Positions 28,543 through 36,788 are shown, counted from the stretch's first letter. The stretch: DNA of 64,000 nucleotides from Planctomycetales bacterium (GCA_030612725.1 JAUWNJ010000012.1:1-64000); one strand, 5' to 3'. The notes: a model not told the origin generated them from the sequence alone. Numbers and translations are program-made.

Positions 28543-29646
28543 ATGTCCGAAGTCAACAATAACAACTCAGGCCAGGTCGATTTAGAGGCCCTGCGGGATC
28601 AGATAGACGATCTTGACCGTCGGATCGTCAAGTTGCTGAACTTCCGGGCAGAGGTCGTCGTGCAGGTCGGCAAGGTAAAGCGCGGCAGCGGTGCGCAGAT
28701 TTACGTGCCCGACCGTGAAAAGGCCGTTCTGGATAAGGTGGCGAGCCTGAACAAAGGCCCCCTTCCCCAACGAACGCTCCAGGCGATTTATCGTGAGCTG
28801 ATGAGCGGGTCGTTCGCACTGGAGCAGCCTCTGCGTGTGGGATACCTCGGGCCTGAGGGTAGTTTTTCGCACATGGCGGCGATGCGGAAATTCGGCGCGT
28901 CTATTGAATATATCCCGCTGACGGACATTCGGGCGGTCTTCGAAGAAACAGGAAAGGGACACATCAACCTGGGACTCGTCCCGATTGAAAACAGCATCGG
29001 CGGCGGCGTTATCGACACGATGGACGCATTCGGCGATAACGACATTCGCATAGTCGCCGAAGTGCTGACGGAGGTTCACCATAACCTCCTGGCCAATTGC
29101 TCACCCGAAGAAACCACCATGATCGCCTCCAAACCGGAAATCTTCGCGCAATGCCGAAACTGGCTGAGCAGTTCATTCCACAAGGTGGACCTCATCCCCG
29201 TCGCCTCATCGGCCAAAGCGGCCGAAATGGCCGTTCAGCAACACGGACTGGCGGCAATCGGATCGAAACTGGCGTCCGAACTGTACAACCTGAAAATCGT
29301 CTTCGCCAATATCGAAGACCATACCGCCAACACGACAAGATTCTTCGTCCTCGGGACGGGCCGGCCTAAACCGACCGGAAACGACAAGACCGTCCTGATG
29401 TTCACTACTGCACATAAGGCAGGAGCGCTGGTGGATGTGCTCAATGTGCTGGGCAAATATGGCGTGAACATGACAAACATCGATACCCGCCCCAGCAAAC
29501 GACGAAACTGGGAGTATTACTTCTTTATCGACTGCGAAGGGCATATCGAGGATGCAAACGTAAAAGAGGCCGTCGAGGAAACCCGCAAACACTGCCTGGA
29601 ACTGAACGTCCTGGGTAGTTTTCCAAAAGCAACCGAAACAGTGTAA
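28543..29646 (+). CDS. pheA: bifunctional chorismate mutase/prephenate dehydratase
   Basis: PheA converts chorismate to prephenate and then to phenylpyruvate in phenylalanine synthesis. The 367-residue product has an AroQ-type mutase domain (about 11-95: LEALRDQIDDLDRRIVKLLN, then YVPDREKAVL), the dehydratase domain (about 97-280: VGYLGPEGSFSHMAA, LVPIENSIGGGV, and TTRFFVLG with the catalytic Thr). A C-terminal ACT domain (about 288-367) contains the Phe-binding GALVDVLNVLGKYGVNMTNI and ESRP-like TRPSKRRNWEYYFF, implying feedback inhibition. No clear ribosome binding site precedes the ATG. aroF follows after a short repeat, so two aromatic pathway genes are linked. Confidence 0.96.
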   Translation: MSEVNNNNSGQVDLEALRDQIDDLDRRIVKLLNFRAEVVVQVGKVKRGSGAQIYVPDREKAVLDKVASLNKGPLPQRTLQAIYRELMSGSFALEQPLRVGYLGPEGSFSHMAAMRKFGASIEYIPLTDIRAVFEETGKGHINLGLVPIENSIGGGVIDTMDAFGDNDIRIVAEVLTEVHHNLLANCSPEETTMIASKPEIFAQCRNWLSSSFHKVDLIPVASSAKAAEMAVQQHGLAAIGSKLASELYNLKIVFANIEDHTANTTRFFVLGTGRPKPTGNDKTVLMFTTAHKAGALVDVLNVLGKYGVNMTNIDTRPSKRRNWEYYFFIDCEGHIEDANVKEAVEETRKHCLELNVLGSFPKATETV

Positions 29647-29649
29647 CAA

Positions 29650-29690
29650 TTGAGGATTGAGGATTGCGGATTGCGGATTTTCAAAAAGAA
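29650..29690. repeat. GGATTGCGGATT repeat between pheA and aroF
   Basis: GAGGATTGAGGATTGCGGAT continues as 7-bp units. The same motif forms the arms of the inverted repeats at 31621/32039 and 59274/59329. Here only one orientation is present. Confidence 0.7.
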
Positions 29691-29719
29691 TCCGTGTAAT
29701 CAGTGTAATCCGTGGACTA

Positions 29720-30760
29720 ATGATTGTAATAATGCAACAAGGTGCTACCGAAGCCCAGGCTGACCATGTGATCGAGCGGGTCGAGCAGTTGGGTCTGACT
29801 CCGCACGTATCGCGTGGTCAATTCCGCACGATCGTCGGCGCGATCGGCGACAAGCAGCCTGCCCACCAGGCAATCCTCGAAGCCCTGGACGGTGTGGAAC
29901 GCGTCGTTCCCATTACCAAACCGTTCAAACTCGCCTCGCGCGAGTTCCACTCCGAAGATTCAGTCGTCGAGGTCGGAGGGGTTCCCATCGGCGGGTCCGC
30001 CGTCGTCGTCATTGCAGGACCATGCGCAATCGAAAACGCCGATATGCTCAATCGCATCGCATCGGCTGTGGCTGAGCGGGGAGCGGTGCTGCTGCGGGGC
30101 GGCGCGTTCAAACCTCGCACAAGCCCCTACGACTTCCAGGGCCTCGGCGAAGAAGGCCTGAAGATGCTGCGCGAAACCGGCGATAACCTGTCCATGCCGA
30201 TAGTATCGGAAGTCCTCAATGCCGCACAAGTCGAACTGGTCGGGCAATACGTCGATATGTTCCAGATCGGCGCACGCAATATACAAAACTTCCAACTGCT
30301 GCGCGAGGTCGGCGATTTCGGAAAACCCGTACTGCTCAAACGCGGGTTCGCCTCGACTGTACGCGAATACCTCATGAGCGCCGAATACATCCTCTCTCGC
30401 GGTAATCGGAACGTCGTACTGTGTGAACGGGGAATCAAAACTTTCGCAACTGAAGTGCGATTCACACTCGACATATCGGCAGTGCCCGTAATCAAAAATT
30501 ACAGCCACCTTCCGGTTATCGTGGACCCGTCACATGCGGCTGGGGCTCGCCAATACGTCAACGCCCTCGCCCTGGCGGGTATCGCCGCCGGAGCCGACGG
30601 TATCATCGTCGAAGTCAACGACCGCCCGGAAGAGTCGCTGTGCGACGGACCCCAAGCGCTCCTGCCCGATATGTTCTCCGAACTGGTCGGACAAATAGAA
30701 AAAGTCGCAGCCGCTATCGGGCGAACAATGGTGAACACAAACAAGAAAAAAAAAGGCTGA
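29720..30760 (+). CDS. aroF: 3-deoxy-7-phosphoheptulonate (DAHP) synthase, type I-beta with regulatory domain
   Basis: This enzyme joins phosphoenolpyruvate and erythrose 4-phosphate, the first step of the shikimate pathway. The 346-residue product has an N-terminal ferredoxin-like domain (about 1-70, MIVIMQQGATEAQADHVIER), typical of the I-beta group and often the feedback site. The catalytic barrel follows: VVVIAGPCAIENADMLNRIA, LLRGGAFKPRTSPYDFQGLG, LLKRGFASTVREYLMSAEYI, and VDPSHAAGARQYV. The longer frame starts in the upstream repeat; the ATG at 29720 fits the family. Its stop codon is the first base-triplet of a hairpin element. Neighbouring pheA acts in the same pathway. Confidence 0.95.
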   Translation: MIVIMQQGATEAQADHVIERVEQLGLTPHVSRGQFRTIVGAIGDKQPAHQAILEALDGVERVVPITKPFKLASREFHSEDSVVEVGGVPIGGSAVVVIAGPCAIENADMLNRIASAVAERGAVLLRGGAFKPRTSPYDFQGLGEEGLKMLRETGDNLSMPIVSEVLNAAQVELVGQYVDMFQIGARNIQNFQLLREVGDFGKPVLLKRGFASTVREYLMSAEYILSRGNRNVVLCERGIKTFATEVRFTLDISAVPVIKNYSHLPVIVDPSHAAGARQYVNALALAGIAAGADGIIVEVNDRPEESLCDGPQALLPDMFSELVGQIEKVAAAIGRTMVNTNKKKKG

Positions 30761-30840
30761 ACCACAAAGGACACAAAGGACACCAGGAATAAAAAATTGA
30801 AATCTTTTTCTTTGTGCTCTTTGTGCCCTTTGTGGTTCAT
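30758..30840. repeat. inverted pair of ACACAAAGG tandem repeats
   Basis: The left arm TGAACCACAAAGGACACAAA (from 30758, starting at the aroF stop codon) is matched by its reverse complement at 30812-30840 (CTTTGTGCCCTTTGTGGTTCA). Each arm is built of 8-9 bp units (ACACAAAGG). It probably forms a long hairpin in the aroF-tpiA spacer. Confidence 0.85.
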
Positions 30841-30859
30841 TTGAGTTTTGGAGATACAA

Positions 30860-31621
30860 ATGACAAGAAAACTATTCATTGCCGGTAACTGGAAGATGAA
30901 TCTGTCGCTGGAGTCAGCCTCCGCCCTGGCCGGTGCGATAGTCGAAAAGATCGGCTCGGTCGAGACGGTGGATTTGGCTCTCTGCCCGCCGTTTCCGTAC
31001 CTTTCGAGCGTCAAAGAAGCGTTGGCCGATTCAAAAATCGCCCTCGGCGCACAGGACGTTTTTTACGAGGACAGCGGGGCATACACCGGAGAAGTTTCCA
31101 CAGCCATGCTCAAAGACGTTGGTTGTACATACGCCATTTGCGGGCATAGCGAGCGTCGGCACGTTATCGGCGAAACCGACGAACTGATAAACCGCAAAGT
31201 CCTCAAGTGTATCAGCGACGGGATTATGCCAATTTTGTGTGTCGGCGAATTGTTGACCCAGAGGCAGGCAGATGAGACTATAGAGGTGGTGTCCCGCCAG
31301 ATTCGTCTGGGGCTGGAGGGGGTGTCGTCGGCCGATATGGCCGGAGTAACCATTGCCTATGAACCGGTATGGGCAATCGGTACCGGCGTAACCGCTACGC
31401 CCGACCAGGCGCAGGAGGTTCACGCTATGATCCGTTCGCTGTTGGGCGAGATATATGACGCCTCCACAACCAATAATACTCGGATACAATACGGCGGGTC
31501 GGTAAAACCCGACAACGCCGTCGAATTAATGAACCGCCCGGATATCGACGGGGCACTGGTCGGCGGAGCAAGCCTCAAAGCCGACGACTTCGCAGGAATA
31601 GTATCAGCGGGAATGAACTGA
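30860..31621 (+). CDS. tpiA: triosephosphate isomerase
   Basis: TpiA interconverts dihydroxyacetone phosphate and glyceraldehyde 3-phosphate. The 253-residue product has the usual size and all active-site landmarks: N and K in FIAGNWKMN, the catalytic His in ICGHSERRHVIG, the catalytic Glu in IAYEPVWAIGTGVTATPDQA (loop 6) and the phosphate-binding QYGGSVKPDN and DGALVGGASLKADDF. The frame opens at 30848, but MTRKLF at 30860 has GGAG at a good distance. Its stop codon overlaps the first base of the 31-bp inverted repeat. Confidence 0.97.
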   Translation: MTRKLFIAGNWKMNLSLESASALAGAIVEKIGSVETVDLALCPPFPYLSSVKEALADSKIALGAQDVFYEDSGAYTGEVSTAMLKDVGCTYAICGHSERRHVIGETDELINRKVLKCISDGIMPILCVGELLTQRQADETIEVVSRQIRLGLEGVSSADMAGVTIAYEPVWAIGTGVTATPDQAQEVHAMIRSLLGEIYDASTTNNTRIQYGGSVKPDNAVELMNRPDIDGALVGGASLKADDFAGIVSAGMN

Positions 31622-31651
31622 TTGCGGATTGTGGATTGCGGATTGCGGATT
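31621..31651 (+). repeat. left arm of a perfect 31-bp inverted repeat
   Basis: The arm consists of 7-bp units: ATTGCGG, ATTGTGG, ATTGCGG, ATTGCGG, ATT. It is the exact reverse complement of 32039-32069 over all 31 positions. The pair encloses the four-helix-bundle gene. Confidence 0.95.
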
Positions 31652-31665
31652 GAAAAAAGGATATT

Positions 31666-32076
31666 GTGTTGACGCCTGAAGAAATGAAACAGCGTACGAA
31701 GGAATTTGCCCTGCGGGTTATTCGGCTTATTCAGGCGTTGTCGAAAGGCCGCATCGCAGACGTAATCGGACGTCAACTTATCAGGTCCGGCACCAGTGTC
31801 GGCGCTAACTATCGTGCAGCCTGCCGTGCGCGATCACAGGCGGATTTCATAGCAAAAATGGGAATCGTCGAAGAAGAAACGGACGAAAGCCTCTACTGGA
31901 TGGAACTTCTGATAGCAGCAAATTTGATCACAGAGGCGAAACTCTCTTCTCTGATGAAAGAAACGGGCGAAATCCTCGCTATAGTGGTTTCCTCAATTAA
32001 CACGGCCCGAGGAAGCAAACGAACGTCTCCTAAACGGAAATCCGCAATCCGCAATCCACAATCCGCAATAGAATAA
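31666..32076 (+). CDS. four helix bundle protein (S23/IVP-like)
   Basis: A 136-residue helical protein of the four-helix-bundle family (TIGR02436, related to the S23 protein encoded in intervening sequences of 23S rRNA genes). The family pattern is seen in FALRVIRLIQAL, then IGRQLIRSGTSVGANYRAACRARSQADFIAKM, then DESLYWMELLIAANLI. The molecular role of the family is not settled; some are encoded as guests within other loci. The start is GTG at 31666 with AAGG before it. The last residues (SAIRNPQSAIE) are translated from the right inverted-repeat arm, and the stop lies 5 bp beyond it. The gene sits inside a 449-bp cassette between tpiA and secG. Confidence 0.85.
   Translation: MLTPEEMKQRTKEFALRVIRLIQALSKGRIADVIGRQLIRSGTSVGANYRAACRARSQADFIAKMGIVEEETDESLYWMELLIAANLITEAKLSSLMKETGEILAIVVSSINTARGSKRTSPKRKSAIRNPQSAIE
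32039..32069 (-). repeat. right arm of the perfect 31-bp inverted repeat
   Basis: Exact reverse complement of 31621-31651 (units AATCCGC, AATCCGC, AATCCAC, AATCCGC). It overlaps the end of the four-helix-bundle reading frame. Confidence 0.95.
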
Positions 32077-32088
32077 GGAAAAATAAAC

Positions 32089-32631
32089 ATGACTACGTTT
32101 TGGGCGATTATATTTATTGTTGTTTGTATTCTTCTGGTAATCGTCGTCTTGCTCCAGAAGGGGCGTGGCGGCGGTTTGGGCGGTATCCTCGGCGGAGGAG
32201 GACAATCCGCCTTCGGTACGCGAACAGGAGATGTGTTCACATGGATTACAATCGTTCTGGTCGGCATATTCCTGCTACTGGCGATAGGGGCGACAAAACT
32301 GTTCCAGGGTGGACCAAAGATGCAGCTTCCTACGCTGGTCTTTTACCCGGAACCAAAACCTATCGCCAAGGGCAAACGGGTAACGATTACCTGCAACGCG
32401 CCAAATGTGGACATTTTCTATACAACCGACGGTAGCGAACCGACACGTAAATCGCGGAAATATGGAACGCCAATCTACATCGCACCGGACACGACGCTCA
32501 AGGCTCGCGCATTCCACCGCAGGTGGAAAGACAGCGATATACGGACCGGTGTGTATCCTCATCCTTCGACACTAACGGCCACCGCTCCGGCCACAACTAC
32601 TATGCCGGCATCGCGCCCCAACCGAAACTGA
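32089..32631 (+). CDS. secG: SecG preprotein translocase subunit fused to a CHB_HEX_C-type domain
   Basis: SecG is the small non-essential subunit of the SecYEG channel. Residues 1-70 match: a first membrane helix ([20 protein letters not shown]), the conserved glycine-rich [21 protein letters not shown] with FG, and a second helix ([17 protein letters not shown]). Standard SecG ends near residue 75-110. Here about 100 more residues follow with [32 protein letters not shown] and a Pro/Thr-rich tail; this is the pattern of the chitobiase/beta-hexosaminidase C-terminal (CHB_HEX_C_1) beta-sandwich. With both helices crossing, that domain should face the same side as the N-terminus. AAGGA precedes the ATG. 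Confidence 0.9.
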   Translation: MTTFWAIIFIVVCILLVIVVLLQKGRGGGLGGILGGGGQSAFGTRTGDVFTWITIVLVGIFLLLAIGATKLFQGGPKMQLPTLVFYPEPKPIAKGKRVTITCNAPNVDIFYTTDGSEPTRKSRKYGTPIYIAPDTTLKARAFHRRWKDSDIRTGVYPHPSTLTATAPATTTMPASRPNRN

Positions 32632-32670
32632 CATACCTGTCGGAAGACAGGTAAACAGGAGTAAAGCGAA

Positions 32671-33555
32671 ATGATTAGATCAATGACAGGTTTCGGAGCC
32701 CAAAGCCGGGAAATCGCCGGCGCTCGGTACTCCGTCGAAATCCGCTCGGTCAACAGTCGATATTTCAAGGCCATTATTCGCCTGCCGGATTTGTGGTCGC
32801 ACATGGAAGTCGAGATTGACCGTCGTCTCCGAAGCCGCCTCAATCGGGGAAGCGTCCAGTTCGCCATGAGAATGACGGCTACGTCGTCCGAAACAGCGCC
32901 GCAGATTAATATGCCCGTCCTCGAACGATATATCGAACAACTCGACATCATCAGGCCCGACCAGATCGACGTGAATATCAGCGTGGACCTCGCCAACCTG
33001 CTGCAACTTCCGGGCGTTTGTATCCCGCCCGGCGCTGAAAGCCTCTCCGAAGAAGTCAAATCGGAAATACTCGAACTCGCCGATGAAGCCATCGACGCCC
33101 TTATTGTTATGCGGACAGATGAAGGCAAGGTTATCGCCGCCGACCTGCTCGCTCAATGCGAAACCACTGAGAAGCACCTCACCGACGTGGCTGGACGAAC
33201 AGACCAGGTCATACGGGAATATCACGAACGCCTGAAGCGGCGAGTAAGCGAACTGATCGCATCGTCCGAACTGAATCTCGACGAACAGACCCTTGCCAGA
33301 GAGGTTGCGATTTTCGCTGAGCGATGCGACATCGCCGAGGAACTTTCGCGACTCGGCGGGCATATCGAACAGTTCCGCAAAATAGTCGGCAACAACGGAC
33401 AGTCCGGTAGAAAACTCGATTTCCTCGCACAGGAAATGCTCCGCGAAGCCAACACCATCGCATCAAAGTCAAACGACGGTCAAATCGCGATGGATGTGGT
33501 GGAAATAAAAACCGCCATCGACCGCATAAAAGAACAAGTCCAAAACGTGGAATAA
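32671..33555 (+). CDS. yicC: YicC family endoribonuclease-like protein
   Basis: The 294-residue product matches the YicC family throughout. The start IRSMTGFGAQSREIAG and SVEIRSVNSRYFKAIIRLPD are the N-terminal signature, and the C-terminal DUF1732 region shows GRKLDFLAQEMLREANTIAS and then DVVEIKTAIDRIKEQVQNVE. Work in E. coli describes YicC as an endoribonuclease that affects small-RNA turnover. AGGAG lies just before the ATG. Linkage yicC-gmk-rpoZ-coaBC is conserved in many bacteria and is kept here. Confidence 0.95.
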   Translation: MIRSMTGFGAQSREIAGARYSVEIRSVNSRYFKAIIRLPDLWSHMEVEIDRRLRSRLNRGSVQFAMRMTATSSETAPQINMPVLERYIEQLDIIRPDQIDVNISVDLANLLQLPGVCIPPGAESLSEEVKSEILELADEAIDALIVMRTDEGKVIAADLLAQCETTEKHLTDVAGRTDQVIREYHERLKRRVSELIASSELNLDEQTLAREVAIFAERCDIAEELSRLGGHIEQFRKIVGNNGQSGRKLDFLAQEMLREANTIASKSNDGQIAMDVVEIKTAIDRIKEQVQNVE

Positions 33556-33571
33556 GGCAGGAACCAGGCAA

Positions 33572-34141
33572 GTGGGATTGGGTCATTTAATTGTAATCGC
33601 CGGCCCCAGCGGTGTCGGCAAAAGCACAATCGTCCGCGAGATGCTTCGGCAAACGGGCGCATTTTTCAGCGTCTCCGCCACAACGCGAAACCGGCGCCCG
33701 AACGAAACAGACGGATGCGATTACCGATTCGTGAACCGGGCGACGTTTGAAAAAATGATCGCCGAAGGACAACTGCTGGAATGGGCCGAAGTCTTCGGCG
33801 ATTATTACGGTACGCCGGAAAAACCCGTAACCGAGGCGCTGTCGGGAGCAAAAACCGTCATCCTCGAAATCGACATAGAAGGAAGCCGGCAGGTGCATCA
33901 GAAGTTGCCCGAAGCGACATTTATCTTCATAGGCCCGCCCGATAAAGACGAACTGAAACGACGGCTGACCAACAGAGGAACCGAATCACAGCGGGACATT
34001 GAACGGAGATACGCCCGGGCAGCCGAAGAAATGTGTGTCGCTACGGGCAGCGGGATATATAATCATATGATTGTCAACGACGACCTGGACCGGGCAATCC
34101 GGCAGGTAGTTGATATAGTCAAGGAGCAAACACAGAAATGA
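33572..34141 (+). CDS. gmk: guanylate kinase
   Basis: Guanylate kinase phosphorylates GMP to GDP with ATP. The 189-residue product has the P-loop VIAGPSGVGKSTIVREML, the GMP-binding region SVSATTRNRRPNETDGCDY and the VILEIDIEGSRQV strand with the expected acidic residues; the lid carries RLTNRGTESQRDIERR. The start is GTG at 33572 with AGGA upstream. Its last four bases overlap the start of rpoZ (ATGA), which implies translational coupling. Confidence 0.96.
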   Translation: MGLGHLIVIAGPSGVGKSTIVREMLRQTGAFFSVSATTRNRRPNETDGCDYRFVNRATFEKMIAEGQLLEWAEVFGDYYGTPEKPVTEALSGAKTVILEIDIEGSRQVHQKLPEATFIFIGPPDKDELKRRLTNRGTESQRDIERRYARAAEEMCVATGSGIYNHMIVNDDLDRAIRQVVDIVKEQTQK

Positions 34142-34386
34142 TTGAGGCACTGAAAAGCGACGATCTGGTCTATAAGGTCGGAGGGCGGTTCAAACTCGCC
34201 GCGCTGATTATGAAACGCTGGACTGAACTGCTCGAAGGTTCCAGGCCGCTGGTGGAACGGACCGAAGGTATGACCGATATGGAAGTAGTCGTCCAGGAAA
34301 TTCTCGACGACAAGATCGCCATCGACTACGACAATTCCGACATACCCCTGCCGGAGACGATCATCAGCCTTCCCAAGAGAAAATGA
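34138..34386 (+). CDS. rpoZ: DNA-directed RNA polymerase subunit omega
   Basis: An 82-residue omega-like protein that supports RNA polymerase assembly by binding beta-prime. The N-terminal part has KVGGRFKLAALIMKRWTELL, matching the family's (N/G)RF.La....R..qL segment, then EVVVQEILDDKIAIDYD. Its position right after gmk, with a 4-bp overlap, is the usual place of rpoZ and supports the call even though the sequence is divergent. Confidence 0.88.
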   Translation: MIEALKSDDLVYKVGGRFKLAALIMKRWTELLEGSRPLVERTEGMTDMEVVVQEILDDKIAIDYDNSDIPLPETIISLPKRK

Positions 34387-34405
34387 CCCTTCAGAGTTCC
34401 AAACG

Positions 34406-34981
34406 ATGACCGGCGAAAACAACAACTCGCTGGAAAACGCGGAGGTGCTGCTGTGTGTAACCGGCGGCATCGCCTGCTATAAGTCCGCCGACCTGGCGAG
34501 CAAGCTGAGCCGCTCCGGCGCCGGCGTTACCGTCGCCATGACAGATGCCGCAGGACGCTTCATCACGCCGCTGACCTTTGGGACCCTCACGGGCAGAGAG
34601 GTCTATACCTCGCTCTGGCAGGAAGGCGAAAACTACCAGCCGCAGCATCTCTCGCTGACCGAACGGGCCGATTTGATGATCGTCGCCCCCGCCACTGCCG
34701 ACATCATCGCAAAAATGACCGTCGGCATCGCCGACGACCTGGTCTCGGCACTGGCGCTGTCGGCGTGGGAGGCCTGCGAGATACTCATCGCCCCGGCAAT
34801 GAACACACGAATGTGGCTGGCCCACCCTACCCGGGACAATGTCCAAAAACTCACGGAGCGTGGCGTCCATATCATCGGCCCAAATGAAGGTCGCCTCGCC
34901 TGTGGGACCACCGGCATCGGAAGAATGGCGGAACCGGACGAAATCCTCGCTGCCGCCGAAATGCTCCTTAAAAAATCGTAA
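34406..34981 (+). CDS. coaC: phosphopantothenoylcysteine decarboxylase (CoaC)
   Basis: This flavoprotein decarboxylates 4'-phosphopantothenoylcysteine in coenzyme A synthesis. The 191-residue product has the HFCD flavoprotein features: VLLCVTGGIACYKSADLASK, the catalytic-His region QPQHLSLTERADLMIVAPAT and the AMNTRMW segment (the PXMNXXMW motif). It ends with the substrate-clamp CGTTGIGRMAEPDEI with its conserved Cys. In most bacteria CoaB is fused to its C-terminus; here the protein stops, and the CoaB partner is a separate gene 1.1 kb downstream. Confidence 0.94.
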   Translation: MTGENNNSLENAEVLLCVTGGIACYKSADLASKLSRSGAGVTVAMTDAAGRFITPLTFGTLTGREVYTSLWQEGENYQPQHLSLTERADLMIVAPATADIIAKMTVGIADDLVSALALSAWEACEILIAPAMNTRMWLAHPTRDNVQKLTERGVHIIGPNEGRLACGTTGIGRMAEPDEILAAAEMLLKKS

Positions 34982-34994
34982 CACTGTGTTTTAG

Positions 34995-35918
34995 ATGAAT
35001 TACCTTCACAGACAATTGCTTCCGGCAACGAGTCTGGTTCTCGTCTGGTTCCTGCTCGCCTCTTGCGAAAAGCCCACCGATGCGAATAAACTTATACCGG
35101 CTTCGACGACGACAACGACAACGACCATGAAGGCTCAGGGACCACAGACATTCAGGCCGTTTTACTTTATTTTCACCGGCGACCCGCACGTCGGATTCAC
35201 CAAGGGCACTACTCGCCGATTCGAGCGCCAGCAACGGCAGATTAACCGTCTCAAACCCGCCTTCGTACTCATCCCCGGCGACATGACACACGGGCTTAAA
35301 GAAAAGATGATGGATACGCTTGATAAGTCCCTGGAGAAATTCGAGCCCCCCGTCCATTTCGTGCCCGGAAACCACGACATCCGCGACCACAAAACACTCC
35401 AGGCCTGGCGAGAAAGATTCGGTAAAGACTATTACGCCTTTACGCATAACAACTGCGAATTCGTCTGCCTCAATTCAATGACGCTCAGCACTGAAACGTA
35501 CTACTTCAGCCCTATAAACGCGGATTTTCGGGCAGAGGTCAAGGCCCAGTGGTCCTGGCTGGAGAAAACCCTCGCCCGCGCAAGGGGCCACAAGCGGACG
35601 CACGTTTTTATCCTGCTGCACATTCCGCCCTATACGCGGTCCGAGGGCGAACGCCACAAACTGACCAACATGAACCCGACCGCCCGCAAGCGTCTGCTGA
35701 CGCTAGCCCGCAAGTATCGCGTCCGTGTGATATTGGCTGGGCACACCCACATCACAAAAGAATGCAACACCGGCGATTTTACGATATACACCGTCGGCGG
35801 GACGTTCCGCCCTGTGGACCTGCGAGGATACGGGTACAAAATTTTCAAAGTCCAGGAAGACTGGATTTCACAGAAATACGTCCGCCTCGACAAACCTCCG
35901 AAAAAACTGGATTTCTGA
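34995..35918 (+). CDS. calcineurin-like metallophosphoesterase, probable lipoprotein
   Basis: A 307-residue protein with an N-terminal hydrophobic segment ending LLASC, a plausible lipobox, so it is likely exported and lipid-anchored. The dinuclear metal-binding motifs are present: TGDPHVG (DxH), IPGDMTHG (GD), VPGNHDIRD (GNHD), LLHIPPY and ILAGHTHITKE (GHxH). Substrates of the exported members include nucleotides and phospholipids; none can be assigned. A Thr-rich linker (about residues 36-44) follows the lipobox. It starts 13 bp after coaC and separates coaC from coaB, suggesting insertion within the former coaBC unit. Confidence 0.88.
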   Translation: MNYLHRQLLPATSLVLVWFLLASCEKPTDANKLIPASTTTTTTTMKAQGPQTFRPFYFIFTGDPHVGFTKGTTRRFERQQRQINRLKPAFVLIPGDMTHGLKEKMMDTLDKSLEKFEPPVHFVPGNHDIRDHKTLQAWRERFGKDYYAFTHNNCEFVCLNSMTLSTETYYFSPINADFRAEVKAQWSWLEKTLARARGHKRTHVFILLHIPPYTRSEGERHKLTNMNPTARKRLLTLARKYRVRVILAGHTHITKECNTGDFTIYTVGGTFRPVDLRGYGYKIFKVQEDWISQKYVRLDKPPKKLDF

Positions 35919-35948
35919 GTTTGATTACAAAGAAGAAGAAGAAGAAAA

Positions 35949-36043
35949 GATAGCGGGATTACAGGGATTACAGGATTATAGGGATTTTAAAATTACGGGA
36001 AAAAAACTATAAAAAAATCCCTATAATCCTGCTATTCTGTTTC
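35949..36043. repeat. inverted pair of GGGATTACA tandem repeats
   Basis: The left arm (35949-35988) is built of GGGATTACA/GGATTATAG units, and the right arm (36011-36043) is its imperfect reverse complement; CAGGATTATAGGGATTTT matches over 18 bp. It lies between the phosphoesterase and coaB. A similar one-armed repeat is at 62058-62100. Confidence 0.85.
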
Positions 36044-36063
36044 AACAACGGATGATCCTTACA

Positions 36064-36687
36064 ATGAAAATCATCATCACAGCCGGCCCGACACGGGAGT
36101 ACATCGACAGCGTTCGATTCATCACCACCGCCTCCAGCGGGAAGATGGGCTACGCCGTAGCGGCTGAAGCCGCCGCTGCCGGACATGACGTAACATTAAT
36201 CACAGGTCCGGTGGCGATTGAACCGCCCGCCGGTTGCGAGGCCGTTCACTTTATAACGGTGAATGAATTGACCCAGGCCCTGGAAGCCCGCTTCGACGAT
36301 TGCGACGCGCTGATAATGTCTGCCGCTGTCGGCGACTTCACCGTCGAAAAAACCTCTACCGGAAAGATTTCACGTTCCGCCGGAGCTGTGCAGATAACGC
36401 TCGAACCGACCGACGACATCCTGGCCGGAGTGGGCCGACGAAAGCGCCGCGGCCAGATTATCATCGCCTTTGCCCTTGAAGACGCCCCCGTCGAGCAGGC
36501 AGAAGCGAAGGCCCGCGACGAGATGAAGCGGAAGAACGCCGATTACGTCGTCCTCAACACCCCCGCCGCAATGGCTGCCGACGCCTCCGAAGCCTGTATC
36601 CTATCGTCCACCGGAACCGCCCTGCCATGGGCCAATCGGAGCAAAACAGACTTGGCAAGGCAAATCATCGCATTGCTGACCACCTGA
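36064..36687 (+). CDS. coaB: phosphopantothenate-cysteine ligase (CoaB)
   Basis: CoaB joins phosphopantothenate and cysteine, the step before CoaC. The 207-residue product shows the DFP C-terminal domain: ITAGPTREYIDSVRFITTAS with SGKMGYAVAAEAAAAGHDVT, then VHFITVNEL, AAVGDFTV (the AAVADF-like motif) and KRKNADYVVLN. Here as a stand-alone gene rather than fused to CoaC. The frame opens at 36052; MKIIITAG at 36064 matches the family start. A repeat hairpin lies just upstream, and none of the overlap seen among its neighbours is present. Confidence 0.93.
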   Translation: MKIIITAGPTREYIDSVRFITTASSGKMGYAVAAEAAAAGHDVTLITGPVAIEPPAGCEAVHFITVNELTQALEARFDDCDALIMSAAVGDFTVEKTSTGKISRSAGAVQITLEPTDDILAGVGRRKRRGQIIIAFALEDAPVEQAEAKARDEMKRKNADYVVLNTPAAMAADASEACILSSTGTALPWANRSKTDLARQIIALLTT

Positions 36688-36712
36688 TACTTTGTAACAC
36701 ATAATCTGACAG

Positions 36713-36772
36713 GTGGGTGGCACGGTCAATCTGAAGCGACACGTAATGTCGTTACGCTTGACCGTGCCACCC
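36713..36772. repeat. palindrome GTGGGTGGCACGGTCAA...TTGACCGTGCCACCC
   Basis: GGGTGGCACGGTCAA and TTGACCGTGCCACCC pair over 15 bp, with ATGTCGTTACG between. It lies between the convergent coaB and ceramidase-like genes and could end transcription from either side. Confidence 0.75.
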
Positions 36773-36788
36773 ATCAATTAATTCCACA

